From positions 1 to 64,000 of the forward strand of contig CAZPJD010000061.1 in the NCBI GenBank assembly GCA_964586775.1: a stretch of DNA of 64,000 nt, in the 5' to 3' direction. Numbering within the stretch: the stretch's first letter is position 1; each line of letters begins with the position of its first letter. The DNA is from JADLEX01 sp964586775. Its GTDB lineage: Bacteria > Lernaellota > Lernaellaia > JACKCT01. The notes under the pieces are model-generated. The model made no database searches, had not been told where the DNA came from, and saw only the letters and a list, made by a program, of their open reading frames with translations. The translations under genes and the position numbers were made by a program. This document shows positions 45,118 to 55,047 of the stretch, piece by piece.

Positions 45118-45906
45118 TTAGCGGTATTTCGCCGGGTGCTTTTCCAAAAAAGCGGCCAGTCCCTCGCGGCCCTCGGGCCCATTCGCCGCATCGGCGAGCC
45201 CCAGGCGCTCGCGTTCCATCTGCTCCTCGATGCCGGACGAAAACGACTGGTTGAAGAGACGTTTCGTGCGTCCGATCGCTCCGACGGGCATCCGCGCGGC
45301 GCGTTCTGCGAGGTCCAATGCCACATCGATGACCGCGTCGTCCTCGGCAATTCGGTGGACGAGCCCCAGGCGAAGGGCCTCGTCGGCGCCGATCCGTTCG
45401 TCGAGGATCGCGATCTCCAGCGCCTTCGCCACACCGACCAGGCGCGGCAGCGTGAAGGTGCCCGCGCCGTCGATGCAAAGCCCATTCGACGTATACGCCT
45501 GCTGCAGGAACGCGGACTGCGCCATGACGCGCAGGTCGCAGGCGAGCGCGAGCGAGAATCCGCCGCCCGCCGCCGGGCCGTTGATCGCGGCGATCACCGC
45601 TTTGTCCATCGTGCGGATCTCCTGCACGCACTGATGAAAGATCGCGGCGACCTGATAAAAGCCCTCGCCGGGGCGCTCGGGGTTCATCGCCACCACCGCG
45701 CGCAGGTTGCCACCCGCGCAGAACGCCCTGCCCTCACCGGTCAATACCACGGCGCGCACAGTCGGATCCCTCCCAATGGCGCGCAGGATGTTTTTCATCT
45801 CGGTTATGGTCGCCTCGTCGAAGGCGTTGAATACGCGCGGCTGTCGAAAGGACACAATGGCCACATCGCCACGCCGCTCGCAGCTCGCCCGGACTTCTTC
45901 ACTCAT
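45118..45906 (-). CDS. Enoyl-CoA isomerase-like crotonase (PaaG type)
   Basis: 262-residue crotonase-fold protein. AFCAGGNL and GPAAGGGFSLALACD form the oxyanion hole. Against rat hydratase, Glu144 is Ser and Glu164 is Tyr, so hydration is unlikely. LCIDGAGTFTLPRLVG keeps the single Asp used by PaaG-type 2,3-enoyl-CoA isomerases and related enzymes. Position between tRNA-Val and an unrelated membrane protein gives no pathway. It differs clearly from the crotonase at 18.5 kb, which retains both Glu. Confidence 0.86.
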   Translation of the reverse strand: MSEEVRASCERRGDVAIVSFRQPRVFNAFDEATITEMKNILRAIGRDPTVRAVVLTGEGRAFCAGGNLRAVVAMNPERPGEGFYQVAAIFHQCVQEIRTMDKAVIAAINGPAAGGGFSLALACDLRVMAQSAFLQQAYTSNGLCIDGAGTFTLPRLVGVAKALEIAILDERIGADEALRLGLVHRIAEDDAVIDVALDLAERAARMPVGAIGRTKRLFNQSFSSGIEEQMERERLGLADAANGPEGREGLAAFLEKHPAKYR

Positions 45907-45927
45907 ACCGCCGCCCTTTCCGATCGT

Positions 45928-47481
45928 TTACGGGGTTTGTCGTGCTTGAAAAAAAGAAAACTCGCCCTTCGGGGTTTTCAGGGCAATGACGTCGTAATCG
46001 GCCATTTCGGGCCGATCGACGTAGTACGGCGACGGAAAGATCGACGCGAGCGCCTTTTCGCGCGGCCACGCGCGCGGCATGGGCACCGGCGGATAGGGCA
46101 GGATGAATCGGACCTTTCGCTCGAGCGCGACCTCGGGCGCGACGACGCCGAACGAGGTGAATCGCGCCGGGTCTGCCGCGCGTCCGCGACGGGCGATCTC
46201 GACACTGTTGAGGCCCCAGGTGTCGAGTACGCGGCAGTTCGTGAAATACGCAAACGTCCCCGCCACATCCGTCGCAAGTTCATCGCTGTCGCGGCACAAA
46301 GGCTCGAAAGCGCGGGCCATGTCGATATATCCTGCGACGAGTTCGGCGTTGAAATGGGCCTTTTTCACTTGCGCGTCCGCGTCCGATCCGATCGGCAGAA
46401 TCCACTGAACGCTTACGACGCACGCCAACGCGCAAAGGACGATCGCGACGCGAAAAATCGCGGTCGTCTTCGCCCACCACAGCGAAAATCCCGCGGCCGC
46501 CATTGCGAACACCAGCGGCAGCGCGGGGGCGACGAATCGAAAGCCCATCATGGCGTCGCCGCCGACGGCCACGCTCTTTGCGAGAAACAGCCCGGCGAGG
46601 GCGCCGACGAAGACAACGGCGAGCGTGCGACGAAAGTAGAGAAGCGCCGCGCAACCGACCGCGAGGTACTTCAAGCCGAGCGCGCTATCCGCGCCGCGCA
46701 GGTACTTCACGCCTTCGGCAAGGCGCATCGAAAAGGGATACGCGGCGCTCATTTTCGCGACCACCGTGTTTGGCGTCCACGTGCCGTAGGTCGCGAACGA
46801 GGCGTCGACATACACACCGTAGATCGCGAGCGACGCGAGCATCGCCACAGCCGCGCGTCGGTCGCGTCGCCGCCAACCGTCCCAAGCCACGTAGGCGAGT
46901 CCCAGCGCGAACGGAAACATGCCATCGAAGCGCGTGATCGCCGTGAGCGCCAGCACGACGAGCCCGCCGAGCGCGTCGATCCGCCCGTCGTCGTTCGGCA
47001 GCAGACGCCACGCCGCAAACGTCACCAGCGCCGTTTCGAGCATCGTTTCGAGGCCGGAGTTGACGTGCAGCGCGAACATCGTCGCGAGGGCGGGCATAAC
47101 GACGCACACCCCCTGACCGACGCGCCCCGCGCCCAGTCGGCGGGCGGCCAGCGGCGTCGTGATGAACAGACTGACGAGCGCGAAAAACGACACCACCTTC
47201 ATCGCGACGAGTAGCCGATCCGCACCGATCACCGCATACATCGCGGCGCTGACCATCATCCACAGCGGATTGGAATAGCCGATCACGGTTTCGTCGGGGC
47301 GATAGAGCGCCCTGCCCGTCTCGACCCAGTGCCGCGCGTAGGCGAACGTGATAAACGCGTCGTCCTGGGCATAAACCCAGAACGAACGCACCTGAAACGC
47401 GGCAATCGCCGTCGCGACGATCACCAGCGCGGCGAATACCGGCCTCGCGAGCGATTCACGAGCTTCCGGCTCACTCGTCAT
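45928..47481 (-). CDS. GT-C membrane glycosyltransferase, AftB/ZomB-like
   Basis: 517 residues from the ATG at 47481, overlapping the upstream stop by 11 bases. About nine to eleven hydrophobic segments between residues 15 and 390 are followed by a soluble periplasmic C-terminal domain. The first loop reads YAQDDAFITFAYARHWVETG with ETVIGYSNPLW close behind, the DDAFI...GYTNPLW signature of the arabinofuranosyltransferase AftB/ZomB group, which uses lipid-linked sugar donors; DD is the likely catalytic site. The sugar and acceptor are unknown. Confidence 0.85.
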   Translation of the reverse strand: MTSEPEARESLARPVFAALVIVATAIAAFQVRSFWVYAQDDAFITFAYARHWVETGRALYRPDETVIGYSNPLWMMVSAAMYAVIGADRLLVAMKVVSFFALVSLFITTPLAARRLGAGRVGQGVCVVMPALATMFALHVNSGLETMLETALVTFAAWRLLPNDDGRIDALGGLVVLALTAITRFDGMFPFALGLAYVAWDGWRRRDRRAAVAMLASLAIYGVYVDASFATYGTWTPNTVVAKMSAAYPFSMRLAEGVKYLRGADSALGLKYLAVGCAALLYFRRTLAVVFVGALAGLFLAKSVAVGGDAMMGFRFVAPALPLVFAMAAAGFSLWWAKTTAIFRVAIVLCALACVVSVQWILPIGSDADAQVKKAHFNAELVAGYIDMARAFEPLCRDSDELATDVAGTFAYFTNCRVLDTWGLNSVEIARRGRAADPARFTSFGVVAPEVALERKVRFILPYPPVPMPRAWPREKALASIFPSPYYVDRPEMADYDVIALKTPKGEFSFFQARQTP

Positions 47482-49933
47482 AGTACTCGAGCGTCGGTTG
47501 CCCCTGCACCAGCCGGATGAACCGCTCGATCGGCGGATCGTTCCACGTCTCTTCCGAACCACCCGGCCAATCGACGGTCACCGAATCGATCTCATCGATC
47601 GAGCCGAGCCCGAACTCCACCGGCAGCGACGGACCCGCGCTCGCGTGGCCGCGCCCGCACTGGACCTCGCGGATCTGCGTGAGCGATCCCGCGACGAGCG
47701 TCACCCGCGCGCCGCACGCGCTGGTGTTGGTGCCGACGCCGTCGCCCTCCAGGCGGAACGTCGCCCAGTTGTTGTCCTGGCCGATCTCGTTTCGCCACAG
47801 GTGCACCTGCACGCCGTCGGACCGGCGCGTGACGAGCAGGTCGAGGTCGCCGTCCATGTCGGCGTCGCCCCACGCGTGATTCGTGCAATCGTGCATGAAG
47901 ACGCCCGACTCGTAGGTCACGTCCTCGAAGCTGCCGTCCTCCAACTGCCGGAAGAGGCGGCCATAGTGGCCGGTGTAGAGATCGGAGACAAACAGGTCGA
48001 GGCGGCCATCGTTGTCGAAGTCGGCGAAGCTGCCGTCGATCTCGCCCTCGTCGCGCGCAATGCCGGCCGACGTCGTGATGTCGGTGAAGGCGAAGTCCGG
48101 CGCGCCCGCGTTCAGGTGCAGCACGCTTCCGCCGGTCACGCCCTCGTAGCGCGGGTGCTGAATATTCGATTGATACGCATCGAGGTCGCCGTCGTTGTCG
48201 ATGTCGCCGAAGTCGATGCCGAACGACGTTCCGCTCTTGCCGTCGCCGCCTCGCGCGAAGCCTTTGTCCATCGCGACCTCGACGAACGTGCCGTCGCCCT
48301 GGTTCTCGAACAGGAAATTCGGCGAACCGCCGTAGTTGGCCACGCCGATGTCGGCCCAACCGTCGTTGTTGAAATCACCGAACGACGCCCCGTAGGACGG
48401 CCTGGCATACGGGTTGATCCCCGAGCCGTCGGAGACGTCCTCGAATGTTCCGTCGCCGTTTCCGTGGAAGAGAATGTCCGGATATGACAGCGCGTTGGGG
48501 TACTCGACCTCCCAGTTGCCCGCGTAGAGATCGACGATGCCGTCCTTGTCGTAGTCCGCCGCCGTGATCGCCACATGACTGGGACGACGCGTCACGGCCT
48601 CACTATAAAGCGTGACGTCGAAAAGCACGTCCACGCCGTTGTCGGGCACCTCGGTGAACGATCCCAACCCGTCCCCCAGCAGGATCGTGGAGTAGTAGTC
48701 GAGCACGTCGTCCTGCGGCGTGTTGACGCCCAGATAGGCGTCGAGATTGCCGTCGTTGTCGAAGTCCGCCAGCAGCGCCACGCCCGCGCCCCAGCCGTTG
48801 AGCCCGGATGCGTCCGTGATATCGGTGAAGGTGCCTTCGTCGTTCAGGAAAACCGAAAACCCGTTCTGGTCGTACCCGCCGGTCGAGACGACCACGTCGT
48901 CCCATCCGTCGTTGTTGATGTCGGCCCACACCGTGCGTTGTCGGTGCAGATCGGGACCGAGATCGACATCTTCGGTGGCGTCGGAGAACCACTTGTCCTC
49001 CTGCCGGCAGAAATAGTTGCCGTGGGCGCGGACCATGTAGTTGTGCTGCGGGTTGCCGTGCGTCCACGGGGAGTTCTGAATCGCCCAGTCCTGATCCCAA
49101 AAAGCGCTGCGGTAGTCGTTTGTCAGGTCGTCCTGGCCCAGGTAGGGATACTTCTGGAGGTGTTCATAGACGATCCAGAACGGCTCGTCGGGTTCGCGGA
49201 TGAAGTCCCACTGCGGCATCGGCAGCTCCGACCATTCTGCGTCGGCCGGGATCGCGGCGCGGAAGGGATCCGCCAGATCGCCATCGACCACGAACACCGA
49301 GCCCAGCAGGTCGGGCACGATGCGCACGTTGACGTCGCCGCAGTCGTTGTAGAAATAGAACTCCAGGCTCTTCAAATGGAAGGGATGCTCCGGCGTGAAC
49401 CGGACGCCTTCCATCGATCCATCGTCCCAGCCCGTGCTGCCGGTCGTCTGGGTGTCGCTCGAATATTGGAGCGTGACTTCCTCGAAAGCCTCAGGGTCGG
49501 CCGCGTCGGGGCAACGGGCGGCGTAGAGTTCCGCGTCCGTCATCTCCGGCGTTTCGGGTTCCACGTCCACGAGCGTCGGCTCGTCCGCGCACTCGTAGGT
49601 CGTGTCGTCATCCGCGTCATCATCCACGTCGTCATCCGTGTCGTCGTCGGAACCGAGTCCCAAGCAGGAGGCGACCTCATCGCATGATGAGGCACTCTCG
49701 ACGCAGGCGATCACTCCGGCGTCCGCCGACGCCACATACGCTTCACAATCGGCGACCGACGAAATTCCCAGTTCGCCGCCGAATCCGCATTCGGCGACCC
49801 GCGCGCAGAAGGCATCTGCGGAACCGCCGCCGTCATCGTCATCGTCGTCGTCCCCGCCGGCGCAGGCCGAAAGGATCGTCGCCAGGGAGATCAGAAGAAC
49901 CGCCATCCATCGCCGGGAACGCCATTTCAACAT
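47471..49933 (-). CDS. FG-GAP/VCBS-repeat lipoprotein with UnbV (ASPIC) C-terminus
   Basis: 820 residues; ATG at 49933 has GAGG at proper distance (49939 is an alternative). Lipobox LSAC gives an acylated Cys followed by seven Asp. A Cys-rich small domain (FCARVAECGFGG...CDEVASCLG) leads to a second acidic linker (DDDTDDDVDDDADDDT). From about 280, many calcium-binding-type FG-GAP/VCBS repeats recur: DINNDGWDDVVV, DFDNDGNLDAYLG, DYDKDGIVDLYAG, DIDNDGDLDAYQS. The end (GRGHASAGPSLPVEFGLG, VDWPGGSEETW) is the UnbV/ASPIC domain. A surface-exposed beta-propeller adhesin or enzyme is likely. Confidence 0.9.
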   Translation of the reverse strand: MLKWRSRRWMAVLLISLATILSACAGGDDDDDDDGGGSADAFCARVAECGFGGELGISSVADCEAYVASADAGVIACVESASSCDEVASCLGLGSDDDTDDDVDDDADDDTTYECADEPTLVDVEPETPEMTDAELYAARCPDAADPEAFEEVTLQYSSDTQTTGSTGWDDGSMEGVRFTPEHPFHLKSLEFYFYNDCGDVNVRIVPDLLGSVFVVDGDLADPFRAAIPADAEWSELPMPQWDFIREPDEPFWIVYEHLQKYPYLGQDDLTNDYRSAFWDQDWAIQNSPWTHGNPQHNYMVRAHGNYFCRQEDKWFSDATEDVDLGPDLHRQRTVWADINNDGWDDVVVSTGGYDQNGFSVFLNDEGTFTDITDASGLNGWGAGVALLADFDNDGNLDAYLGVNTPQDDVLDYYSTILLGDGLGSFTEVPDNGVDVLFDVTLYSEAVTRRPSHVAITAADYDKDGIVDLYAGNWEVEYPNALSYPDILFHGNGDGTFEDVSDGSGINPYARPSYGASFGDFNNDGWADIGVANYGGSPNFLFENQGDGTFVEVAMDKGFARGGDGKSGTSFGIDFGDIDNDGDLDAYQSNIQHPRYEGVTGGSVLHLNAGAPDFAFTDITTSAGIARDEGEIDGSFADFDNDGRLDLFVSDLYTGHYGRLFRQLEDGSFEDVTYESGVFMHDCTNHAWGDADMDGDLDLLVTRRSDGVQVHLWRNEIGQDNNWATFRLEGDGVGTNTSACGARVTLVAGSLTQIREVQCGRGHASAGPSLPVEFGLGSIDEIDSVTVDWPGGSEETWNDPPIERFIRLVQGQPTLEYYDE

Positions 49934-49973
49934 GGTCATCAACCTCGAAAACTCGCCCCATTCGGGCGACCGA

Positions 49974-50002
49974 AGAATAGCGCCGCGGGCGCGATGCCGC
50001 AA
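49974..50002 (-). promoter_or_regulatory. Promoter of the FG-GAP lipoprotein gene
   Basis: On the minus strand: TTGCGG (50002-49997), 17-base spacer, TATTCT (49979-49974); about 40 bases from the -10 to the start codon. Confidence 0.65.
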
Positions 50003-50094
50003 CGCGGGACGCCCGCCGCGATCGCGTGGTCGAGACCGACGGGATTCAGCCCGATCTTCGGCCCCGATCGGCGATTCCCGCGCGCGAAACGACG

Positions 50095-50123
50095 TTGACG
50101 CAACCACGCGGACTCCCTAATAT
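50095..50123 (+). promoter_or_regulatory. Promoter of the polysaccharide transcription unit
   Basis: TTGACG (50095-50100), exact 17-base spacer, TAATAT (50118-50123). It is the only clear promoter on this strand before the window end and may drive some 14 kb of tightly packed genes. Confidence 0.7.
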
Positions 50124-50183
50124 TTTTCGGCTTTATCCTCGCGGCGGGCCTTGTCCCGCGATGACACGGGAAATGCGGCATCC

Positions 50184-52712
50184 ATGATGAAGTTTGCGGA
50201 CAATGCGGATCTGCTGAACGCGCTATGCGAATTCATTCAGGCATTCGGCGGGACGCTGATCAACATTAAACGGTATCCCGAGGGCTCGACCATCGTGACG
50301 ATGGCCCTCGATCGGTGCCGCCAGAACTCCGACCTGATCTTCGGGCAGGTCGAATCGTTCACCCTTACCGAGAGCGAGCGGCGCATTCTCGTCGACAACG
50401 AGCCGCTCGGCGAGAAAATCCAGGACCGGGCGTACATGCGCACCTTCGTCGATTCGATGATCGCGCGCGGTATCCGGTCGATCACGTTTCGACGTGAGAT
50501 GACGCCCGCGGAGCTTCTCGCGTTCCTCAAAGTCATGGGCGAAAAGCCCGAGGAACTGCGCCGGCGCGGGCCGCTCGACCTGCAGCTCAGCAGCGCCGAC
50601 GTGGCGAATATCGTGATCGACGAAAAGGTTTTCGTCGCGCTCATCAAGGGTCAAACGGTCGCCGACATCGCCGATCTCGAAAAGCTCGAGGCGCTCGGCA
50701 AGGGCCAGCTCGACCCCTCGCAGGTCAAGGACGGGTTGTTTCTCAGCTATCTTCTGTCGAAAATCCCGGTTCAGTCGCTCAACGTCTCCGAGGAGCGTAT
50801 TGAGCAGCTCAAGGAAAAGATCGGTTACGCCAACGCGAAGAACTCCGACGACCTCGATTTCGCGCACATCGGATCGGCCATCGCGCAGTCGCTGGAGGAG
50901 TGGACCGGCGCCGACAAGGTTCCCGACGCGGGCACGCCGGAAGCGGACTCCAAGGACTCCCGACGCGCCCAGCGATACGCCGACGAACAGGTCGATAAAA
51001 TCGTTTCGAGTTTCGAGGAGATCAGCAATTCGATCCTGAATTTCAAACAGCCCGCGGTTCGCGCGAAGCTGCTCAACGACTTCTTACGTGTGGTGCTCGG
51101 TTTCAAAGAGATGACGCTCGCGAAGGTTCTGTCGTCTCGCCTCGCCGCGTCCGAGGACCTCGATCTCAAGGCGCAGATTCTTCAGAACCTGTCGCAGAAA
51201 AAGCGATCCGCGGTCATCGATCACCTGCTCCAGCGTTATCAACGCGTGTTCGACGGGCTTCGCGGCGAGGATTTTGCCGTCGACCCCGACGAGGTGACCG
51301 AGAGCGAGGACGCGCTGAAAAAGATCTTTGTCCTCGCCAAGCGCACCGATCGCGCCGATCTCGCCGAAAAGGCCCAGCGGGCGATCGGCCTCGCGCGCGT
51401 TATCACCAAGGAGACCGCGAGCCCCGGCGGCATTCTCATTCTCAAAATGAAGCGGCTATTCAGCCGTCCGGCCGCCTTTCTCACGCAGGACGACTTTCTC
51501 GACGATTTCGGCGAGTTCGCGAAGATCCTGTGCGAGACGAATCGCGTCGATCTCGTACGCAAAGTCCTCGAGCGCGTCGCGGCGAATTTCGCATCCGAAG
51601 AGCAGGACGCGCGGCTCGCCACGGTGCAGGCCTTCGTGCGCATCAATCAGGATCTGCTGGACCTGCGTCGCACCGATCTGGCGGGCGATGTCTACCTGCT
51701 GCTCGCCAAACAGATGAAGGTCGAAAAGGAAATGGTGGTGTTCGCGAGGATTCTCGCGTCGATCGTCGCCGATTTTCAAAAGGTGATGGCCGAAGGCGAT
51801 TACGCCCTTGCGCACAACATCCTGCGTCTGCTCGGGCGGTCTCGCGACGAAGCCGAGGGTGTCGCCGCGCGCCAAATCTTTGAGCAGGCACTGGCCAAGC
51901 TGACCGCGGCAAATCTTTTGACCGACGCGATGTTCGACGCGATGGAGTCCGAGGACGAGCGCGAAAGCGAGACGGCGATCCGGCTGCTCATGAGCTTCCC
52001 CGCCGCCGACGTCATCCAGCGCGTGTTGACGCGACTCGCGGCCAGCGAAGATCGCCGCGTGCGCAAAAAGTGCCTCTCGTTCGTCACGCGTTACGGAGAC
52101 AAGGCCCGCGATATCGTGACGACGCGTATTCGACCCGAGCACCCGTGGTATTTCAATCGTAACCTCATCACGCTTCTCGGCGACGTCGGCGACGAAACCT
52201 CCGTCGCGGCGATCACGCCGTTCCTTCGTCACGAGGACGATCGGTTGCGCAAGGCCGCGATTGGCACGCTCACGCGCATCGGCGGACCGGAGGTCGGCCG
52301 CGTGCTGGCCGAGGCGTTCGACGATCAACCCATCGAGGTGCAGTCGGCGCTCGTCGGGCTATTCGGCAAGGAAAAAACCACTCACGCGGTGCCCCGATTC
52401 GTCGCGCGTCTTCGCGAAAAGACCTTTGCCGATACCAACGAGAGTCTGGCGATCGGTATGATCCACGCGCTCGGGGAGATCGGCGATCGTTCCGCCGTCG
52501 AAACGCTTCAGGGCTTTCTCAAGCGCGGTGGCCTGATGGGCATGTTCGCCAAGCAGAACGATTCCATCGTGGCCGCGTGCATCGGCGCACTCGGCCGGCT
52601 GGGCGATGCGTCGATCAAGGATCAGCTCCGAAAATTCGTACACCACTCCAATCCCGACGTGGCCAAGGCCGCGCAACAGTCGATTCGTCTGCTCGAGGAT
52701 CAGGCGGGATAA
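50184..52712 (+). CDS. Large HEAT-repeat protein heading the polysaccharide locus
   Basis: 842 residues from ATG 50184; a TTG at 50151 is possible, and neither has a strong ribosome site. There is no signal peptide or membrane helix, so it is cytoplasmic. The N-terminal 130 residues form an unrecognised domain (ALCEFIQAFGGTLINIKRYPEGS, ESERRILVDNEPLGEK). The C-terminal 250 residues are plain HEAT repeats (HPWYFNRNLITLLGDVGDETSV; EDDRLRKAAIGTLTRIGGPEVG; DSIVAACIGALGRLGD). The middle is helical with more divergent repeats. It lies 5 bases before the GT2 gene. It is probably a scaffold; its target is unknown. Confidence 0.8.
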   Translation: MMKFADNADLLNALCEFIQAFGGTLINIKRYPEGSTIVTMALDRCRQNSDLIFGQVESFTLTESERRILVDNEPLGEKIQDRAYMRTFVDSMIARGIRSITFRREMTPAELLAFLKVMGEKPEELRRRGPLDLQLSSADVANIVIDEKVFVALIKGQTVADIADLEKLEALGKGQLDPSQVKDGLFLSYLLSKIPVQSLNVSEERIEQLKEKIGYANAKNSDDLDFAHIGSAIAQSLEEWTGADKVPDAGTPEADSKDSRRAQRYADEQVDKIVSSFEEISNSILNFKQPAVRAKLLNDFLRVVLGFKEMTLAKVLSSRLAASEDLDLKAQILQNLSQKKRSAVIDHLLQRYQRVFDGLRGEDFAVDPDEVTESEDALKKIFVLAKRTDRADLAEKAQRAIGLARVITKETASPGGILILKMKRLFSRPAAFLTQDDFLDDFGEFAKILCETNRVDLVRKVLERVAANFASEEQDARLATVQAFVRINQDLLDLRRTDLAGDVYLLLAKQMKVEKEMVVFARILASIVADFQKVMAEGDYALAHNILRLLGRSRDEAEGVAARQIFEQALAKLTAANLLTDAMFDAMESEDERESETAIRLLMSFPAADVIQRVLTRLAASEDRRVRKKCLSFVTRYGDKARDIVTTRIRPEHPWYFNRNLITLLGDVGDETSVAAITPFLRHEDDRLRKAAIGTLTRIGGPEVGRVLAEAFDDQPIEVQSALVGLFGKEKTTHAVPRFVARLREKTFADTNESLAIGMIHALGEIGDRSAVETLQGFLKRGGLMGMFAKQNDSIVAACIGALGRLGDASIKDQLRKFVHHSNPDVAKAAQQSIRLLEDQAG

Positions 52713-52717
52713 CCGTC

Positions 52718-53605
52718 ATGACGTTGTCCCTGGTCATCGCGTGTCGCGACGGCGGCGCGACGCTCGACGCGTGTTTGCGATCGGTCGCCGCGTCCACGAC
52801 GCACCCGCTCGAAGTGATCGTCGCCGATGACGGGAGCGTGGATGACTCGGCCCGCATCGCTGAGAACGCGGGCGCGCGGGTGCTGCGTCTCGCGCGACGG
52901 GGCCGCGCGGCGGCTTTGAATTCCGGAATCGACGCCGCGACGGGTGACGTGATCATGTTCACCGACGCCGATTGCGTAGTACCCGTCGGGTGGGCCGAGC
53001 GGCTCGAATCGTATCTCGCATCGGGATTCGACGGCGTGGGCGGCAACCTGCTGCCGTCCGCGTGGACCGCCGTCGAGATCGCGAAGATCCTGCGTTACCT
53101 GCACGAGTTCGAGGGCGACTTCGAGCTGACCGGCGACTACACGCGCTGGTGCCTGAACGGCAACAACATGGCGATCAAAAAGGCGGCGCTCGACGCCGTC
53201 GGCGGATTCGACGAGGGCTATCTGCACGGCGCCGATGCCGATCTGACGCGCCGCCTGCTGCGTGCCGGCTACCGTCTTCTGCGCACGCGGGATGTCACCA
53301 CGACGCACCTCAAGATCGACAACCTCGCGAGCTTTCGGCGGACTTTTTACCTGCGTGGATCGGCCGTGCGTTTTTCGATGACCGACCGCGCATTGGGCGT
53401 GCGGGACCTGCTTTCGATGCTGGTTTCACCGCTGCGGCGCGCTCTTGCCGACTATACCCGCGTCGCCGCGATGAAACGCATGTTTCCCGCGATCGAATGG
53501 AACGCCCTGCTCGCCGCGCCGATCGCGCACGCGCTGGCCGACTGGAGCGCCGCGCGCGGGCAGCGCGACTTTCATCGCCGCTTCCGCGCCGAGGGCATGC
53601 GATGA
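52718..53605 (+). CDS. Glycosyltransferase, family 2
   Basis: 295 residues from the ATG at 52718. GT-A fold: LSLVIACRDGGATLDACLRSV (UDP-binding start), VIVADDGSVDDS, FTDADCVVP (DxD metal site), and WCLNGNNMAIKKAALDAVGGFDEGYLHGADADL, where GGFDE...AD carries the catalytic acid region. A C-terminal amphipathic region may touch the membrane. It adds a sugar to the repeat unit of the polysaccharide or to the lipid-linked precursor. Confidence 0.9.
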   Translation: MTLSLVIACRDGGATLDACLRSVAASTTHPLEVIVADDGSVDDSARIAENAGARVLRLARRGRAAALNSGIDAATGDVIMFTDADCVVPVGWAERLESYLASGFDGVGGNLLPSAWTAVEIAKILRYLHEFEGDFELTGDYTRWCLNGNNMAIKKAALDAVGGFDEGYLHGADADLTRRLLRAGYRLLRTRDVTTTHLKIDNLASFRRTFYLRGSAVRFSMTDRALGVRDLLSMLVSPLRRALADYTRVAAMKRMFPAIEWNALLAAPIAHALADWSAARGQRDFHRRFRAEGMR

Positions 53606-55047
53606 GCCTCGGGCGACGCGCGGTGCGTCAGACGCTCTGGGTCGCCGGGGGAACCTACCTCAAGACCGGCGTCAACTTCCTCGCGAACATTCTTCTCATG
53701 CGTCTCATCGCGCCGGATCAGTTCGGCATCCTCGCGATGGCGATGTTCTTTCTGACGCTCGGGCGCAAGCTCGTGGGATTCGGGTTCAATCACGCGCTCG
53801 TCCATCAACAGGAGGACCTGGATCGCCACGTCCCCACGCATCTGTGGCTTAACGTCGGGCTCGGCGGTGTGGTCGCCGCGGCGGCCGTGATTGCGCGGCC
53901 CATCGTCGCCGCCAGTTACGACGCGGCCACCGCGAACGCGCTTCTGGCGCTGGCGATCTTTGGCCTGCTCGAAAACATCGGGCACACGCCGCGTTTGTTG
54001 CTCGAAAAGGAGCTGAGGTTCGATCGTCTGATTCGTCTCGACCTCGTCAACACGGTGCTCTCGAACCTCGTGGGCATCGTCTGCGCGCTCGCGGGCTGGG
54101 GGTGGACGGCGCTCGCGGCCAAGCAGATCGCGGCTTGGGCAATTCAGACCGCCGGTACTTGGCGATTACATCCGACGCTACCCGGTTGGCGACCGTGCCT
54201 GCGGTCGGCCAGGTGGTACTGGGGGTTCGGTCTGCCGATGTGGTCGGCGGGGATCGCGACGTTCATCTCGCTTCAATTCGACGACTTTCTTGTCGGCAGT
54301 TTTTCGGGAAACGAGGCGCTCGGCTTCTACGGCCGCGCATACGCCCTCGCCAGCTTCCCCACGGTGATGGTCACGCACATCGTCGGACGCGTGGCGTTTC
54401 CGCTCTACGCGAGCGTTCAGAATGACCGCGAAGCGCTCTCGAACGCGTTCGCGCGGGTGGTGCGCGTCATCATCACACTCACCGCTCCGGGTGTGTTGTG
54501 GCTCGCCATCTGCGCGCCGGAGCTGGTTTCGCTCGTCTTCGGGCCGAACTGGACGGGGATGATCGTCATCCTCCAACTCCTCGTGGTCTACGCGTTTCTG
54601 CGCCCCGTCTACGACAACTGCGGAGAGCTCTTCACGGCGGTCGGCCAGCCCAAAATCGCCAGCCGCATATTGATTGCGCAGGCCGTGGCCGTGCTGATCG
54701 CGTGCCCGCCCATGACGTGGGCCTTCGGCGCCAAGGGCGCGGCGATCGCGGTGGGGGTGTCTCTCGCGGTCGGCGTCGTCCGCGCATACCAGATCGTTCC
54801 AAGGTATGTTAACTTTTCCGCGACCCGGGCATTCGGTCCCGCGACCGTCGCGGCCATGGTGGGCGTCGCGGTCGCGCTGTTCGCGGCGCGTATTCTCGGC
54901 GACGCCGGCCCGGTGGCGGTCCTCGCGATGAAGACCGTCGTGTTCGTGATCGCCGACATCCTGGTTTTGTTCGCAATGGAGGGACGTCAACTGCGCGAAG
55001 ACTGGCGCGAGTTTCGGGCCGCGATGACCGGCGGAGAATCGCCTTGA
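53602..55047 (+). CDS. wzx: Wzx-type polysaccharide flippase
   Basis: 481 residues from the ATG at 53602 (ATGA overlap). About twelve to fourteen membrane helices with the polysaccharide-transporter (MOP superfamily) pattern: GGTYLKTGVNFLANILLMRLIAPDQFGILAMAM at the start, LGRKLVGFGFNHALVHQ, and YGRAYALASFPTVMVTHIVGRVAFPLYASVQND. It would flip the undecaprenyl-linked repeat unit across the inner membrane. The 5' end of the open frame inside the GT2 gene is a shadow. A C-terminal cytoplasmic tail of about 25 residues ends the protein. Confidence 0.9.
   Translation: MSLGRRAVRQTLWVAGGTYLKTGVNFLANILLMRLIAPDQFGILAMAMFFLTLGRKLVGFGFNHALVHQQEDLDRHVPTHLWLNVGLGGVVAAAAVIARPIVAASYDAATANALLALAIFGLLENIGHTPRLLLEKELRFDRLIRLDLVNTVLSNLVGIVCALAGWGWTALAAKQIAAWAIQTAGTWRLHPTLPGWRPCLRSARWYWGFGLPMWSAGIATFISLQFDDFLVGSFSGNEALGFYGRAYALASFPTVMVTHIVGRVAFPLYASVQNDREALSNAFARVVRVIITLTAPGVLWLAICAPELVSLVFGPNWTGMIVILQLLVVYAFLRPVYDNCGELFTAVGQPKIASRILIAQAVAVLIACPPMTWAFGAKGAAIAVGVSLAVGVVRAYQIVPRYVNFSATRAFGPATVAAMVGVAVALFAARILGDAGPVAVLAMKTVVFVIADILVLFAMEGRQLREDWREFRAAMTGGESP

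Noticed and set aside
45049..47214. 721-codon open frame on the plus strand
   Set aside because: Antisense to tRNA-adjacent crotonase and the AftB-like gene, both with clear motifs.
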